NCBI RefSeq assembly: GCF_014836325.1
Contig: NZ_JACSQZ010000027.1
Coordinates: forward strand, 1-41,109
DNA from: Clostridium gallinarum
GTDB lineage: Bacteria > Bacillota > Clostridia > Clostridiales > Clostridiaceae
DNA: 41,109 nucleotides
Direction: 5' to 3'
How positions within the stretch are numbered: position 1 is the first letter of the stretch; the number at the start of each line of letters is the position of its first letter. The notes under the pieces are model-generated. The model searched no databases. It worked only from the letters and a program-made list of their open reading frames with translations, and was not told the DNA's origin. This document shows, in pieces, positions 39,450-41,109 of this stretch. The position numbers and the translations under genes were made by a program.

Positions 39450-40811
39450 TTACCAAAGCTTTTTAATATAGCCTTTTGAATATAAATATTTTCTAAAGTT
39501 TATCATTGCAGTATAAGTAGCTAAAACATAAACTTTATTGTTAGAGCTATTTTTGATTTTATTTGTTAATGATTCGAAGTCTTCTTCTATAATAAACTTT
39601 TCTTCATTTAGTCCAGCAATTTTAAGTCTTACTGCCATATCATAGCACCTCATACCAGAAATTAAAATTTCATCTATATTTAGAGTATGAAGTTTTTCAA
39701 AATCAACATCCCAAATCCAAGAAACATCAGTGCCATCAGCATAATTATCATTTAATAAGAATGCAGCAGAAAACTTATCATTATTTAAGCAAAGAGTATC
39801 TAAAGCTTGATTATATCCAGCAGGATTTTTTACTAGTATTATTTTGACTTCTTTATCATCGATGTTTAAAGCTTCTTGTCTTCCAAAACTTGAATTTTGA
39901 TTTTGTAATGAGTTTTTTATTGAATTATCATTCAAATTTAACTCTTTAGCAATTGAAAAGGCGCATAATGCATTATAAATATTATAAATTCCTGATTGAC
40001 TTACTGTTATTTCTAAGTCATTTATTTTAACAGTAGAACTATCTGGAGTTAACTCTAATACTTCATTTACAGCATATTTTAAGTTAGCTCTTTTAAAACC
40101 ACAGCCTGTACAGTAGAAGTCACCTAAATGATTATATGTAATATGATTGTACTCATAAGGAGATTTACAGAATTTGCAAAATTTTGCATCTGCATTAATT
40201 TCTATATTTTTATTTTCATTTATTTTTGTATTAAAGCCATAAAAAACAGTTTTATTAGGAATATCTAATTTACCTAATAGAGATTCATCACCGTTTAAAA
40301 CTAAAGTAGTATTTGGAGTAATATTAATACCTTCTAATATTTTAGAAAGAGTAGTATAAACTTCTCCGTATCTATCTAGCTGATCTCTAAAAAGGTTTGT
40401 TACAGTAATTATTTCCGGAGAAATAAATTTAGTAATATATTTTAGATTAGCTTCATCTACTTCAATGATTGCATAAGATTCTTTAGGAGCTTTAAAGAAC
40501 TTATAATTATCAATAAAAGTTGTAACTATTCCTGGAAATAAGTTTGCACCAGTGTTATTAGTAATTACTTCCTTTCCTGATTCCTTAAAAATATTATAAA
40601 TCATACTTGTAGTAGTTGTTTTACCATTAGTTCCTGTAACTAAAACGACCTTATACCCTTTAGAAACTTTTTTTAAAATATTTTTATCTATTTTTAAAGC
40701 CACTTTTCCAGGGAAGGTAGTTCCCCCTTTTAGTATTGTTTTTGTTAGAAAAATTGTGATTTTTGAAGCTATAATGCTTATTGTTGATTTAATACTAATT
40801 TTTTTCACCAC
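39450..40811 (-). CDS. murT: Lipid II isoglutaminyl synthase, Mur ligase-like subunit
   Basis: 453 residues. Mur ligase fold: P-loop VTGTNGKTTTTSMI (about 58-71), EVDEANLKYI, FRDQLDRYGE, a four-Cys zinc ribbon insertion (FCKFC and YCTGCG, about 205-232), and a C-terminal DUF1727 domain with DGTDVSWIWDVDFE carrying the acidic residue thought to act in catalysis. It activates D-iso-Glu of lipid II and uses ammonia from GatD. The start is odd: GTG GTG codons overlap the aaggtgg site, so the true start could be either GTG or an unusual codon just downstream. Confidence 0.93.
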   Translation of the reverse strand: MVKKISIKSTISIIASKITIFLTKTILKGGTTFPGKVALKIDKNILKKVSKGYKVVLVTGTNGKTTTTSMIYNIFKESGKEVITNNTGANLFPGIVTTFIDNYKFFKAPKESYAIIEVDEANLKYITKFISPEIITVTNLFRDQLDRYGEVYTTLSKILEGINITPNTTLVLNGDESLLGKLDIPNKTVFYGFNTKINENKNIEINADAKFCKFCKSPYEYNHITYNHLGDFYCTGCGFKRANLKYAVNEVLELTPDSSTVKINDLEITVSQSGIYNIYNALCAFSIAKELNLNDNSIKNSLQNQNSSFGRQEALNIDDKEVKIILVKNPAGYNQALDTLCLNNDKFSAAFLLNDNYADGTDVSWIWDVDFEKLHTLNIDEILISGMRCYDMAVRLKIAGLNEEKFIIEEDFESLTNKIKNSSNNKVYVLATYTAMINFRKYLYSKGYIKKLW

Positions 40812-41109
40812 CTTATATTACTTATAAAATATTATGTACAAAAATATTAATACATAATCAAATATTAATATTTTTATATTTTACTATGAATAGTATATCA
40901 TAACTTTATACACTTAAAAATAAAGTTGTTATAAGATTTTATTAAGAATTATTAAATGAAGTGTATTTATACAACAGAGCTTTATTATGATTTAATTAAT
41001 GGAATTGGGAATATTCATACTGATTAAATAGTAATAATTTTTAATAATATTAATTAATGAGAATATTTCCAAAAATATTCTATATTTAAAATATATAATT
41101 ATATTCACT
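40812..41109. promoter_or_regulatory. Gene-free AT-rich region upstream of murT
   Basis: No gene seen. Dyads: ATAACTTTA / TAAAGTTgTTAT around 40901-40932, and the near palindrome GAATATTT-CCAA-AAATATTC at 41061-41080. A TATACT-like -10 (minus strand, 40898-40893) might drive murT, but I find no good -35. Confidence 0.4.

Overview
The window is AT-rich, low-GC Firmicute DNA and most resembles a Clostridium sensu stricto-type anaerobe. The reasons are AGA/TTA-rich codon use, strong AGGAGG-type ribosome sites, a reverse rubrerythrin, a DUF1540 Cys-rich protein, a MurT/GatD pair, a GGGtGRT-family protein and many short Rho-independent terminators. Species cannot be fixed from the sequence alone.

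Layout. (1) 1-3144: the end of a folate operon (pabC 3' part, folE, an HD-domain hydrolase, folP, a folB-folK fusion), closed by a terminator. (2) 3155-7055: mixed chromosomal genes: a small lipoprotein, a short pyruvate-kinase-like protein coupled to a 33-residue membrane peptide, a reverse rubrerythrin/DUF1540 pair, and a membrane-anchored protein with a Ser/Gly repeat tail. (3) 7161-20914: a 13.7-kb integrated element in the 3' end of tRNA-Leu(CAA). It is bounded by a 55-bp perfect direct repeat that covers both the tRNA 3' end and the tRNA's terminator. It carries a tyrosine integrase, a divergent repressor/Xre switch with three operators, an excisionase-like protein, a replication initiator gene containing iteron-like repeats, a DnaB-like helicase, a run of tiny ORFs, a 370-residue unknown, then a terminator-gated module with a full-length phage tape measure protein, and a two-TM cargo protein at the right end. 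No capsid, portal, terminase, other tail gene, lysis gene or relaxase was recognised. (4) 20978-35410: tRNA promoter, NifU-like/GGGtGRT pair, OppA lipoprotein, small membrane protein, LysR/YeiH pair, structured hairpins, isocitrate dehydrogenase, M29 aminopeptidase (minus), glutaminase, and a polA-coaE-lytic transglycosylase operon. (5) 35439-40811 (all minus): PrmA-like methyltransferase, flavin-reductase-like protein, D-Ala-D-Ala carboxypeptidase, and murT-gatD, which amidates peptidoglycan precursors.

The most interesting object is the element. It looks like a phage satellite (PICI-like) or a strongly reduced prophage that replicates itself and contributes one virion part, the tape measure protein. 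DNA-level repeats within its initiator gene and in the 370-residue gene recur in different reading frames, so they are probably binding sites (origin or operators) rather than protein repeats. Outside the element, the best leads are the HD hydrolase in the folate operon (candidate for the often missing dihydroneopterin triphosphate dephosphorylation step), the pyruvate-kinase-like paralogue without a C-terminal domain, and a hairpin with a GC-rich loop upstream of icd.
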